A stretch of DNA of 64,000 bases from Marinoscillum sp. 108. Its GTDB lineage: Bacteria > Bacteroidota > Bacteroidia > Cytophagales > Cyclobacteriaceae. The stretch is taken from positions 744,001 to 808,000 of the forward strand of contig NZ_LR734808.1 of NCBI RefSeq assembly GCF_902506655.1, in the 5' to 3' direction. The notes under the pieces were generated by a model. That model had not been told where the DNA came from. It made no database searches and worked only from the letters and a program-made list of their open reading frames with translations. The translations under genes were made by a program, and so were the position numbers. This document shows, in pieces, positions 52,788 through 62,554 of this stretch (the first letter of the stretch is position 1; each line of letters opens with the position of its first letter).

Positions 52788-54512
52788 TCAGGTGGAATGG
52801 GTCATGTTTTTGAGGATTTTCTCATACAATTCCTTTGGATTGAAAGGCTTGGTTACGAAATCGTTCATTCCTGCCTTGAGTGCACGGTTTTTTTCTTCCA
52901 GGAAAGCGGTAGCCGTAAGGGCTATGATTGGGATATCCTTATAGGCTTTGTCAGAATTTCTAATCTGTTGTGTAGTTTCAAACCCATTTTTATCTGGCAT
53001 TTGCAGGTCCATCAAGATGATGTCAAATTCCTGTTCTTGTATTTTCTCCCAGGCCTCATTACCATTTTCTGCGATGGTCACATTACATGCCCATTTGTTC
53101 AGGAATTTCCCAGCCACAAATTGGTTCATTGGATTATCCTCTACCAAAAGTATTTTTAAACCCACCAAGTCGTCCTGGCTTGCATACATTCCATCCACAG
53201 GTTTCGTTACCACATCGTCTGGTGTATCTGACAGGGTAAACTGCAAGGAAAAATGGAAGTTTGAACCCATTTGAGGGGATGAAGAGACCTCTAAACAGCC
53301 ATTTTGAAGTTCTATGAGTTTTTTAGTAATGGCAAGTCCCAACCCTGTTCCACCATATTGTCTTGTGGTATAGGTTTCTGATTGGGAAAATGACTCAAAG
53401 ATTAATTTTTGTTTTCCCGGAGCTATCCCTATTCCCGTATCAATCACTTCAAACAAAATGTCTATGGTGTTACCTTTTCTCTGTTGTGGCGTCAGCCTGG
53501 TCGTGACAGAGCCCTCCTTTGTGAATTTCACTGCATTGCCAATCAGATTGGTTAAGATTTGTGACAATCTGCCAGGGTCACCTACCACCCAGTTTGGACT
53601 TGATGGGTCTATGGTCAATTCAAGTTTAACCCCTTTTTCATTTGCTCGGTATTTGTGAGATTCGTTAATATTTTCAACTAATTCTTTAAGGTTAAAATCA
53701 ATGTGCTCAAAGTCAATCTTTCCTGCTTCAATCTTATTGAAGTCGAGTATGTCATTGATTAAAATCAACAAGTGTTCACTTGAGAACTTAAGCGTGTTGA
53801 GTAGGTTCATGGTCTCCTGATCAAAGTCATCCTGAATGAGAATATTGGTCATCCCAATAATAGAATTCATTGGGGTCCTTATTTCATGACTCATGGTAGA
53901 CAAGAATTCAGCTTTAGCACGGGATGCCTTTTCTGCTTTCTCCTTTTCCTCTATAATGATGGCCTCTACTTTCTTTCGCTCTGTGATGTCCCTTAGTAGG
54001 ACGATTGATGAAACATCGTCTATCTCAAACTGACTTACAGATACTTCACAGGGTATCCTCTTTTTACCCTTCCCTAGTATTGATACCTCAATTTGATTTT
54101 CATTCTTTCCAAGGTTCAAATAGTAGTGGCTGAGAAATTCATCATAGGTCTTAAAGTCGGCAAGTATCTCGGATAGCTCTAACTGCTTCATTTCGCCTTC
54201 ATTTTTGCCGATGATGTGCTCGGCAGAGCTGTTGACAGAAATGATGTGGCCGGTCTTGTTGCAGGTGATAATACCGTCCACAATTTTACCAAGGATGGTG
54301 GAAATAAAGGCTCGTTGTTTCTCCTCCTGGGCCCTGTAAAGGTCATGCAGTTCCTGAGACATCAGACGAATTGACCGGTCTTTCAGTTTTTGTACCCGGT
54401 CAAAATCCACATAGCTACTGGCTACTTTTTCGAATAGCTTATCAAAAAACTCCTCTTCAGGATATTTTTCTTTTATCCTGGCTATTTGTTTCTCTAGTAG
54501 CCTTCTGCTCAT
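52788..54512 (-). CDS. Soluble hybrid histidine kinase (PAS-HisKA-HATPase-REC)
   Basis: 574 residues, no membrane helices. Helical N-terminus (1-60), PAS domain with a coil (about 60-190, KIVDGIITCNKTGHIISVNS), HisKA with FLSTMSHEIRTPMNSIIGM, HATPase (ILTNLIGNAVKFTKEGS, GGTGLGLAITKKLIE) and a C-terminal receiver (LLVEDNPMNQFVAGKFL, IILMDLQMPDKNGFE, TKPFNPKELYEKIL). It has no output domain, so a further phosphorelay partner lies elsewhere. The gene overlaps the upstream FIST gene by one base, suggesting that FIST supplies the input signal. Confidence 0.93.
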   Translation of the reverse strand: MSRRLLEKQIARIKEKYPEEEFFDKLFEKVASSYVDFDRVQKLKDRSIRLMSQELHDLYRAQEEKQRAFISTILGKIVDGIITCNKTGHIISVNSSAEHIIGKNEGEMKQLELSEILADFKTYDEFLSHYYLNLGKNENQIEVSILGKGKKRIPCEVSVSQFEIDDVSSIVLLRDITERKKVEAIIIEEKEKAEKASRAKAEFLSTMSHEIRTPMNSIIGMTNILIQDDFDQETMNLLNTLKFSSEHLLILINDILDFNKIEAGKIDFEHIDFNLKELVENINESHKYRANEKGVKLELTIDPSSPNWVVGDPGRLSQILTNLIGNAVKFTKEGSVTTRLTPQQRKGNTIDILFEVIDTGIGIAPGKQKLIFESFSQSETYTTRQYGGTGLGLAITKKLIELQNGCLEVSSSPQMGSNFHFSLQFTLSDTPDDVVTKPVDGMYASQDDLVGLKILLVEDNPMNQFVAGKFLNKWACNVTIAENGNEAWEKIQEQEFDIILMDLQMPDKNGFETTQQIRNSDKAYKDIPIIALTATAFLEEKNRALKAGMNDFVTKPFNPKELYEKILKNMTHST

Positions 54513-55654
54513 TATCCTTCAGCTATTAGGGTTATGGTCATCGTTTGGTTGTGGAGTTCACATGAGCCGGTACCAAATTGGGGTGAAATCTCTCCGTAAG
54601 AATAAAAACCGATTTGAGTCGTTTGGCCATCAAACATCTGTTTTGTTGCCTCTACTTCCTCGTCTATTTTCGGTCCTAAAACAAGTTTCCTGCCAACACA
54701 GCTGATCAAAATCGCCAGTTTTTCACCTCCATTTTTGGCAATGATATCTGTAATGGCATGTTTGGCAGAATCTTCAGCTCCCTCCACAAGATTCTCAAAG
54801 TTGGCCATCATCAACTGTGCAATATTGCCCTCAGGCATATCTCCGGCAAATGTCATACTGTTGTCTGCTTCATTTACAGCCAAAATAGTTCTTACTTTTC
54901 CTGTATCCGCGGAATTGTAGTCACGGATCGTTAATGGGAATAACAATGCGCTGGAAGGTAAATTATCTGCCTCTTCACCTAAGTAAGTCTTATATAGCTC
55001 TAAAGCAGGCTTACCATCAAGTTCATACAAAATATTAGCTTTAGATTTCGTTATTTTCCTATTAGGGCCGAAACTATCCCACCCTCCTGCTGAACCATAT
55101 CCAATCTGAAGTTCACTTCCGTAAAAGCCTATCGCGACAATCACCCCAGATTTGGGATGGTCGTTGGCAACAACCAATGTCTCCTCGAAGTTTGGACCAT
55201 CACCAGCCAACCCACCGGTTACAACAACGTCCTGATCAATATGTTTTTTAAGTCCTTCGATCAAAGTGGTCCCATTTACTTTTTGTCCATCACTTATGAT
55301 CAATACATTTTTCAGGTCGTTTTTGGGCAGCATATTTGAAAGTTCGACCCCCTTGTCAAAAGACTCCTTGGCACTGTCAATGTTTACTGATGCATAAGAA
55401 ATGGTTGAACTGTCAAACTGTACGGCTGTAGCCACCGCAGAATCATCATAAACTCTCTCACCCAGGATCTCTCCAGCTGTACTGCAGCCTAATACCGGAG
55501 TTTCCGGGTATAAGCGCTTCAAACTTTCGTAACAATTGGCTTGCAAAAGGGTGCCTTTGGAGGCGAATAATAACACCAGTTGTGGAGAAAAACCGGTCTT
55601 TACGTCCTGTTTCTGCCATGCTTCGCCATCGTAGATTAATTCCTGAATTTTCAT
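54512..55654 (-). CDS. FIST-domain sensor protein
   Basis: 380 residues. FIST N-terminal domain (20-220: LVLLFASKGTLLQANCYESL, VLGCSTAGEI, VVVTGGLAGDGPNFEETLV, GVIVAIGFYGSELQIGYGSA) and FIST C-terminal domain (230-380: KPALELYKTYLGEEADNLPS, QIGFYSYGEISPQFGTGSC). There is no signal peptide. FIST proteins are input modules thought to bind small ligands and usually sit beside kinases or cyclases. It precedes the hybrid kinase in one transcript. Confidence 0.92.
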   Translation of the reverse strand: MKIQELIYDGEAWQKQDVKTGFSPQLVLLFASKGTLLQANCYESLKRLYPETPVLGCSTAGEILGERVYDDSAVATAVQFDSSTISYASVNIDSAKESFDKGVELSNMLPKNDLKNVLIISDGQKVNGTTLIEGLKKHIDQDVVVTGGLAGDGPNFEETLVVANDHPKSGVIVAIGFYGSELQIGYGSAGGWDSFGPNRKITKSKANILYELDGKPALELYKTYLGEEADNLPSSALLFPLTIRDYNSADTGKVRTILAVNEADNSMTFAGDMPEGNIAQLMMANFENLVEGAEDSAKHAITDIIAKNGGEKLAILISCVGRKLVLGPKIDEEVEATKQMFDGQTTQIGFYSYGEISPQFGTGSCELHNQTMTITLIAEG

Positions 55655-56076
55655 ATCCGCCCTGATTTACCATGAAAGAAGTAATAAGATAGATGAAAAG
55701 ACTTGACGAAATGGATAATTTATATGAACCCCACATTATCTTCGATTAAATCGCTGATATTCAACAGAAAAGCTGATTGTGGATTCAAAAAATCCGCTTT
55801 TTCACGCAAACATTGCTTGATCTGATCGTTGCCCATGATCGATGTGATTCCGGTATTGCTTCGTACCTCGCAAACCGGAATGGACGAAAGAAGTTCGCTT
55901 ACCGCATTTTCCCTAACGTCATTCCGGTTTCGGACGGAGCGCAGCGCAGGACGAATACCGGAATCTTTGATGATCAAGGGGGTTATGATGGATGAGATTC
56001 CGGTATTGTTCGCGCCTGGCAAACCGGAAATGACGAAGCAAACTTGTGCTCGTAAACCGAAATGACGCTTTGACTT
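55655..56076. other. Repeat-bearing interval between the FIST and CotH genes
   Basis: 422 bp. It holds the third repeat cluster (55846-56066) and, nearer the FIST start, a minus-strand frame of 38 codons (55720-55836) beginning MGNDQIKQCLREKADFLNPQ. That frame could be a gene remnant or the flank of the repeat. A similar base pattern follows cluster 2 near 52198. No other gene is visible. Confidence 0.5.
55846..56066. repeat. Palindromic repeat unit, cluster 3
   Basis: Module B at 55846-55884, module A at 55918-55965 and module B at 55996-56034, plus a degenerate arm at 56047-56066. The A-to-B spacer resembles that of cluster 2 (TTTGATGATCAAGGGGGTTATG). It abuts the end of the CotH gene and lies upstream of the FIST-kinase pair. 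Confidence 0.87.
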
Positions 56077-58680
56077 CTACTCCACCACTACTTTTCGTCT
56101 ATACACTTGAGTATTGGTTTGAATTTGCAGGAGATAGATTCCTTTTTCAAGATGTGAAATATCCATTACCACTGATGCCTCGGCGGGATGAATGGTTTGA
56201 AGCAGCCTTCCATGCACATCATACATTTGGACTGTAACCAGTTGCCGAGCGGAAGCAATCTGAAGGTGACCGGAGGTTGGGTTTGGGAACAATGAAATAA
56301 CCGGCTCTGGTGATTGACTCGCCAAAAGGGTACCTGAGATCACATTTTCAGCCTTCCAGTTGGACGGGTCATTGTTATCGGCATTTGGGTCAATGATACT
56401 TAGAAAATAACCATCGCCATCTGCTTCTGTGGGCCATGGAGCTTCATCGCTGTAGGTCATTTCGTCTATGACCATCCCATAGCCATTGAGTAAGGTGATG
56501 GTCTGTCCTCCATTGTTCAGGCTCCTGCTAAACTCGTCATATGGATTGAATCCGTAAGCTTCCCTAAAAGCATCGGCTTCATTGGCCAAGAAGACACTAT
56601 GCCCTGCCGCCAATGCGATGTTGGGAGGAAACTGATACACCAGGCCTGTACCTCCAAAGTAGACACCTGTGAGATCAACAGTAGTGCTGCCAGTGTTGGT
56701 GATTTCAATGAACTCCAGGTCTTTCTCGTCCTTCCCATCTGCTGTCATTGGGTGATAGTTGATGCTGGTAATGACCAGATTGGGCACCGACTCTCCTACA
56801 CAGGTCTGTCCATTCCCTAGCTGTGATGTGATCCAGCTGACCCGATCAATGACCCATTGTTTCATGATGGCGACGTGTTCAGCTCGATCTTCGCCTATCC
56901 CCCATCTCGCGTGATTTCTCTCAGCAGCGACTTCAGTGTTAGCGAACACCTCATCGATGAACGAGTTGATTTGGTCAGGATGAAGAGGCTGCCCTGGTGC
57001 GGTGAGTTCCAACCAGCGTTTGCTGAGGTAGCAATTGAATGTAGGGTTAAGGAAAAGGTCTGTCCAGAATTTGGCCCCTACATTGTCTCCATCATCAAAC
57101 TGCCAGCCATTCGTATGGCTCCTGTCATAGCCCCAGAAAAAGAGGTCATTGCCGAAGGTCAGGTTAAAATCCCACACCGGACCGGCACGAAGCTTACCGT
57201 TTCTGTCTTTATGAAAATAAGTGCTAAACTGATAGGCGTCAGCGTTGGAAGCCAGCTCATTCATGATCATGAAGTCGATGAAAGACGGCATATCAATAAT
57301 AGATGGATAACCACCATTCAGTGCATCGTTATTGCTCAATGCCTGAGCCTCCAGGTTAAAGAAAATTTCCCGAATGTAGTTGTCTTGCAGAGAAGTGACC
57401 GTGGTGGGTTTGGGGTGCTCATGCACAAAAGCTGTTTGCCAGCCGGAGTAATTGTCCATGTACCAGGCAGCCACATCGCTCCCTTCGGTTTTGTCCGATT
57501 TGGTAATATAACCACCGGTGAGTGCCTTTCCGGCATTGTCTTCTGGCTCTATTTTGTTGATGTCAATTCGATTGTCATCTGCTTTTAGCTTTTCTTGCAG
57601 CACGTAGACACCCACATAGTCTCCATTCAAGATCACCTCGCAGTACCTCCCTCTGGATGCATACTGACCTATTTTGAGGGACAACTGGTAGGCGATATAG
57701 TCTCTCATCAGTGAAGGATCAAAGGCGAAACCATTCAAAATCCAGTCATTTTCTTTGGGCATACCCAGTAAACTCACATTGTCCTTTTCATTGACTTCAT
57801 CGTAAGTAGTCAGGGCATACTGTTTCTTATCTGAGCAGCAATTGGAAGAAGAGCCTCTGATTTCTATTTCAATATGGCCATCAAAATCAAGACTTGCAGG
57901 GTTGGAACTGTCGGTGACGGCATTTTCCTCTCCCGGTCCATTGTCAATAATCGTCATGGAGGCCCTGATTTTTGGTTCATTGGGGATGCTTTGCCCACCC
58001 ACAGTGTTGATGATGACAATGGGAAGGTTTGAGGTCTCCAGCACTACCTCCTCCATCTCCACGGGTTCATCAAACCAGTCAGGTACACTCCGATAGTGAC
58101 TGGTTGTTGCGTTGACGCCTACGGACAGGGTCGGGATGCCCGTGAGGTCTGATGAGGTCAGACTTTCATTATGTACTTCAACGGCCAAAACGTTGGTGCC
58201 TTCAGCCAAAAGGCTCAGGTCGATCTCATGTCGCTCCGGGTCTGCCCCGGTATAGAGCAAAGCCTCATGGAGGCCGTCAGAGGGCTGATCAAAGGCCGGA
58301 GGCTCCCCTGAGACCAATGAACGGGCTATCTCGGTACCGTTGAGGTATGCCACAAATCCATCATCATAGTCCATGTCCAGAAGCAGCTGCTCTACTTCTG
58401 CCAATGAGACAATCGTAAACTCCAGTCGCATATAGACCGTCAATGTGGCATCGATGATCGTTTGGTCATCATCATCACCATAACCTATCCCTGAGGCCCC
58501 CTGGCTCCACTGAGCATCATTGAAGCCGATTTGAGTCCAATCAACGGGTGGCTGGGAAGTAGGCACCTGGTAGCTCCAAGTATCGCCGGGAAGGATCACG
58601 CTCTCCCAATGATCGATTTGGCCCTGGGCGGCCAGAGAAAGTGCGGTAAACAGGATGGTTGGGATGAGGAATGTTCGCAT
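56077..58680 (-). CDS. T9SS-exported CotH-kinase-family protein with lamin-tail domain
   Basis: 867 residues. Signal peptide (TILFTALSLAAQG, then QI). A jelly-roll-like N-terminal region (50-190) is followed by a CotH kinase-like domain (about 210-560) with YALTTYDEVNEKDNVSLLG, CEVILNGDYVGVYVLQEKLK, GYITKSDKTEG and AGPVWDFNLTFGN. A lamin-tail domain (about 640-770: NLVITSINYHPM, LEFIEITNTGST) precedes a T9SS sorting tail (VISLFPNPTSGHLQIAS, GIYLLQIQTNTQVYRRKVVV). Kinase activity is plausible but untested for such secreted relatives. Confidence 0.88.
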   Translation of the reverse strand: MRTFLIPTILFTALSLAAQGQIDHWESVILPGDTWSYQVPTSQPPVDWTQIGFNDAQWSQGASGIGYGDDDDQTIIDATLTVYMRLEFTIVSLAEVEQLLLDMDYDDGFVAYLNGTEIARSLVSGEPPAFDQPSDGLHEALLYTGADPERHEIDLSLLAEGTNVLAVEVHNESLTSSDLTGIPTLSVGVNATTSHYRSVPDWFDEPVEMEEVVLETSNLPIVIINTVGGQSIPNEPKIRASMTIIDNGPGEENAVTDSSNPASLDFDGHIEIEIRGSSSNCCSDKKQYALTTYDEVNEKDNVSLLGMPKENDWILNGFAFDPSLMRDYIAYQLSLKIGQYASRGRYCEVILNGDYVGVYVLQEKLKADDNRIDINKIEPEDNAGKALTGGYITKSDKTEGSDVAAWYMDNYSGWQTAFVHEHPKPTTVTSLQDNYIREIFFNLEAQALSNNDALNGGYPSIIDMPSFIDFMIMNELASNADAYQFSTYFHKDRNGKLRAGPVWDFNLTFGNDLFFWGYDRSHTNGWQFDDGDNVGAKFWTDLFLNPTFNCYLSKRWLELTAPGQPLHPDQINSFIDEVFANTEVAAERNHARWGIGEDRAEHVAIMKQWVIDRVSWITSQLGNGQTCVGESVPNLVITSINYHPMTADGKDEKDLEFIEITNTGSTTVDLTGVYFGGTGLVYQFPPNIALAAGHSVFLANEADAFREAYGFNPYDEFSRSLNNGGQTITLLNGYGMVIDEMTYSDEAPWPTEADGDGYFLSIIDPNADNNDPSNWKAENVISGTLLASQSPEPVISLFPNPTSGHLQIASARQLVTVQMYDVHGRLLQTIHPAEASVVMDISHLEKGIYLLQIQTNTQVYRRKVVVE

Positions 58681-58807
58681 GGCAGTTTTTATATTTCGCT
58701 AATATAAATAAGTCAGTCAGCATCCGTACATAATAACTTTATCAACTCTTTGATATCAATCTAATTGAGTAATAAAGAGGCCAGACACAAGGATGCTAGA
58801 TATTGAC

Positions 58808-58834
58808 AAAAAAAGCGACCCACTTTGGGTCGCT
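58808..58834 (-). terminator. Rho-independent terminator for the choice-of-anchor gene
   Basis: On the minus strand AGCGACCC, loop AAAGT and GGGTCGCT form a perfect 8-bp stem (58814-58821 with 58827-58834) followed by a run of T. It lies downstream of the gene at 58898-62332. Confidence 0.88.
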
Positions 58835-58897
58835 CTCTTGCCCACTTAAGACAAGTCGCCTTAGTAAACAGCAGCTATTACTGCCGTGTTTTTGATA

Positions 58898-61800
58898 TTA
58901 TTGAGTAGAATATACGATGCGCTTCGATTGTGTCTTGCCATCCCCCATTTGAATCAAAACATGATACATTCCATGGCTTAGACTTCCTATGGCCTGTGAG
59001 TTGTGCCAGGTAACGCGATGCTGTCCAGCGGTCTGAAATTCACTTACCAACGTGCTCACATGCCGACCGGACTCGTCAAAGATGGAAATGTTTACAGATG
59101 ATTCATTCTTTAATTCATATTCAATGGTCATCTCTTCTGCGAAGGGATTGGGGTACGCCACTATTTGGAGTTGATCAGTATAGGGCAGCCCCAATGGCTC
59201 GTCTACACTGAAATTGATTTTAACAGGTATTTCTTGATTGTAAGGGTCATTGGTATTTACTACAATTTCGGTGTTATAATCCCCAATTTGTAAACCTGAA
59301 GCATCTAGGTTAAATGAAACTAGACTCTCATTGCTGAATTCAATGGTGCCCGCTGTTGGTGTGATCGAAAACCAATTATACGGGGAGTTCTCGGTCCAGA
59401 CAGTTTCTTGGTACAAGTTTGCCGTATACCCATTCCCAGTCAGATCTGCGGATATATCCCCCTCGCCCTCCTCAAAAAGCCAATATCCGATCAACCCTTT
59501 TTCATCACCAACCAACCTTTTGTTCATGTCATCCACAAGCTCATTACTTGTTCGCGCTATATCCCAGAGTCTCAGTTCAGCTATCAACCCTGGAAAAAAG
59601 CCAGCATTCTCTTGACATGACGCAGCGCCAGCGCTCAATGCTATTTGACTGAAATTAGATAATATTTTCCCACCTGCACTAGGGTTATCCGATTCACCCG
59701 AAACCTCTACCCCGTTGGCGAATACTTTAGCGATTGATCCATCATAGGTGAAAGAAACGAATGTCCACTCACCTACCGGAAGTTCATAGTCTGAGCCATG
59801 ACGAAGTATCCCATTTTCTGTGCCCAGACTCCAGCTAAATGATGCGTTATCTTCTAAAATAATGTCAAAGCCAGATCCAGTGGCAAAAGATAAACTCTTT
59901 GAAAGAAGAAGTCTCCAGTTATTGCCGTTATCACAATCTATTCTTTTGGCTAAATAAATCCACATGGAAACAGTTATGGCGTCCAGATCTCCTATCAAAT
60001 AGCTGTTTTCGAAATCTACCGAATAATATTCCTGATCCAGGCTCAATGCATATCTCAGTGGTCTACTGATTTCATATTGAAGAGAACTTCCACCCGAATT
60101 TAAAATCGATATTTGCTCGGTTGTGGAGTTGCCTTTATACACCGAAGAAATAATCGTATTGGTGGATAGTTCTGCTATTGGTGGTGCCACCATAGATGCT
60201 GTCACCGGAATAGAAGCACTAAGTACCTGGGCATCATTGGTAGTAAATGTAAAGTTTGAGGAGAAGTCTCCAATGTTGGCGGCTTTTAAATAAACAGTTA
60301 TAAAGTTTGATTCAAAGGGTTTGATAGTGAGTGAATTAGAGGAAAACGAAAGTTCCTCTGATTCAGATGAAAATTGGTCTAATGTAAGTGTGGCAGTACC
60401 TGGATTTTGCACCACCAGGTACAAACTATCCTTGATATTCACAAAAGTCTCCCCAAAATCTAATATTTCTGGCCCTACAAACTTGGCAAATCCAATGACA
60501 TCCAAACTCACCTCAACAAGCACTTCATTTGTAATAGGGTCATTATTATTCAGGGTCAAAACCGCCTCATACTTACCTTCGAACAAATTCTCTGCATCAA
60601 TACTGACGTTGATCTGCTGTTCGCCTCCGGTTTCTACTGACCCATCGAGTTTGTCGAGAGTAAGCCAAGATGGATTAAATGAAAATTCTATGTTTCCAGC
60701 GCCAGTATCAGGTATCTGATCCACGTAACCCTCAGAAATGAGGATAGAAAAATTGAATTTCTCGGTCAAATGCCTCCGCTCCAGCGTGAAGGTCGTTTGA
60801 CCTAATTCAGGATCGAATTGGTAATCAACCAATCCTATTTCATCAAATTCATCTGTGGTTTGGTTGTATTTTGCTAAAATGAAGGACTCCGAATCAAAAT
60901 AAATTACGTATTCAACTCCTAATCCCCAGTCGAAGACCCGTTCAACATCCAGCCCAGTTTCTGTGTTTTGATCAGCATCTATTGCAATAACCGTTTCTTT
61001 AATGATTTCTTCCTCACCATCTTCAAAGGGTATGTAGTTTTCCATCTTAATAAATATTTCATTGTTCGTAAACCCTGTGTAAACGTTTTTCACATCAAAA
61101 CCAGTTTCTACTTCATCTGGGTCATTTTTAAGTAACTCAAAAGTAAGTGGGCCTGATGATGATCTTTCATACAGCTCGGTATCATAATATAATGTGCTAT
61201 TCCCTGTATTCTTTATGATAAAGGATTGATCCTCATTGTCGCCTGTATTCAGACTTGACTGGAGGCTAACCGGACTGACATTTATTATAGGGGGTTCAAC
61301 TCCCAGCCCGGTCACTGGAATTGATATACTGGAATTCGTTGGGTCGTTTGAAAGAAATGAAATTTCTGCAGAGTAATCCATTGCACTTGTTGGGGAAAAT
61401 GTGACCTCAAATAACTGCGATTGACCCGGATCAATTCCTGACGAGTTTGGAGATATGGTATAGGCGTCATTGTTGATTAGAATTTCGGTAATCAGCAGAT
61501 CCAGACTACCAACATTTTTAATTTTGATGGTTTGAGAATGGCTAGCATCAATGAATTGCGTACCAAATACTATTGAATCAGCATAAGAAAATATTCCAGC
61601 GGCATCATCTACGGTAAAACTTACATCAATCGAAATAGAGTCAGCATCGTCAGCCGCCTCTGTAATAGTCAGACTATCTAAATAAGTGCCTGCTGTGAGA
61701 TTTAACGCGCTCAATTTTACGATTATTTGAACTGAACCATCTAGAGGAATGTCAATGGTGGCCTCATTAACCTCCAACCAATAAACCGCTCGAGTTCGAT

Positions 61801-62332
61801 CATATGAAAAGCCACCTCCATTTCCACAACATGTCCATGACGTCCAGAAAACATCATAATATTGATCCTCAGAGATAAGGTGTAGTGACATATCCCGATT
61901 GAGCATTGTTGATGGTTCGTAATTGACCGCTTCTACCCATGAGGAATAGTCTTCTTTATTTAGGTCTTTTGTTTTTCCAAATGCCCATTCTGTATCTACA
62001 GGGGAAGAGCTATCAAAGGAATTTTCTAATGCGGCGTTGAAAATGCCTCTGGAATTTTGCCGGGTGATTTTGACATTGTCTGTGATTACATCTTGATTTT
62101 CCTCCAATGTCCAATCTGCCCCATTGGCCTTCGTAAAAGTGATTTTACTGGCAGAAGGAATGGAAATATCAAGAGAAATAGATGATGCACTTTGATTGGT
62201 GAGTTTTATGATCTGGGTAACTGAGTCACCACTAAACACCTCTTTGGTTACATTCGTCAGGTCTGCTCTGAAGGATTGGGAGAATCCGATGATGGTAAGC
62301 AATAATGATTGAATAGTTAATAATGATTTCAT
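58898..62332 (-). CDS. Large T9SS-exported protein with choice-of-anchor and LamG-like domains
   Basis: 1144 residues. Signal peptide (SLLTIQSLLLTIIGFS, then QS). Several Ig-like choice-of-anchor repeats (IFSYADSIVFGTQFIDASHS, IINVSPVSLQSSLNTGDNED, FVGPEILDFGETFVN) are interrupted near 400-560 by a beta-rich region (NTETGLDVERVFDWGLGVEY). A LamG-type concanavalin-like domain spans about 760-960 (EYYSVDFENSYLIGDLDAIT, GLIAELRLWDIARTSNELVD). The T9SS tail is PNPFAEEMTIEYELKNES through the end. It is probably a surface adhesin or carbohydrate-binding protein. A terminator follows at 58808. Confidence 0.9.
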   Translation of the reverse strand: MKSLLTIQSLLLTIIGFSQSFRADLTNVTKEVFSGDSVTQIIKLTNQSASSISLDISIPSASKITFTKANGADWTLEENQDVITDNVKITRQNSRGIFNAALENSFDSSSPVDTEWAFGKTKDLNKEDYSSWVEAVNYEPSTMLNRDMSLHLISEDQYYDVFWTSWTCCGNGGGFSYDRTRAVYWLEVNEATIDIPLDGSVQIIVKLSALNLTAGTYLDSLTITEAADDADSISIDVSFTVDDAAGIFSYADSIVFGTQFIDASHSQTIKIKNVGSLDLLITEILINNDAYTISPNSSGIDPGQSQLFEVTFSPTSAMDYSAEISFLSNDPTNSSISIPVTGLGVEPPIINVSPVSLQSSLNTGDNEDQSFIIKNTGNSTLYYDTELYERSSSGPLTFELLKNDPDEVETGFDVKNVYTGFTNNEIFIKMENYIPFEDGEEEIIKETVIAIDADQNTETGLDVERVFDWGLGVEYVIYFDSESFILAKYNQTTDEFDEIGLVDYQFDPELGQTTFTLERRHLTEKFNFSILISEGYVDQIPDTGAGNIEFSFNPSWLTLDKLDGSVETGGEQQINVSIDAENLFEGKYEAVLTLNNNDPITNEVLVEVSLDVIGFAKFVGPEILDFGETFVNIKDSLYLVVQNPGTATLTLDQFSSESEELSFSSNSLTIKPFESNFITVYLKAANIGDFSSNFTFTTNDAQVLSASIPVTASMVAPPIAELSTNTIISSVYKGNSTTEQISILNSGGSSLQYEISRPLRYALSLDQEYYSVDFENSYLIGDLDAITVSMWIYLAKRIDCDNGNNWRLLLSKSLSFATGSGFDIILEDNASFSWSLGTENGILRHGSDYELPVGEWTFVSFTYDGSIAKVFANGVEVSGESDNPSAGGKILSNFSQIALSAGAASCQENAGFFPGLIAELRLWDIARTSNELVDDMNKRLVGDEKGLIGYWLFEEGEGDISADLTGNGYTANLYQETVWTENSPYNWFSITPTAGTIEFSNESLVSFNLDASGLQIGDYNTEIVVNTNDPYNQEIPVKINFSVDEPLGLPYTDQLQIVAYPNPFAEEMTIEYELKNESSVNISIFDESGRHVSTLVSEFQTAGQHRVTWHNSQAIGSLSHGMYHVLIQMGDGKTQSKRIVYSTQ

Positions 62333-62554
62333 TTCAAATGGATTTAGTGTGCGTAAATGACTTCCATGTGCAAATGGAGGGTAGGCTTTGATTTACCTAT
62401 ACATAACGAAGTTGGGTAGTTGTTCAGAGAAGCTATACCACAAACAGGTCAAATCTTAACACGGATTGGGCAAATGGTAATAAATAGGCTTTTGAAGCCT
62501 TTTTGAGATCATTGAGCCATGGGTTTTATACTGCCCCATGGGAAGAGTGAGCTT

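Noticed and set aside
56857-57588. 243-codon frame on the plus strand
   Set aside because: It lies entirely antisense within the CotH-kinase domain coding region, whose own reading frame is clearly conserved.
62466-62545. Hairpins after the HTCS gene (AGGCTTTTGAAGCCT and CCATGGG/CCCCATGG)
   Set aside because: Neither has a T run in the direction of the minus-strand gene, so I do not call a terminator.
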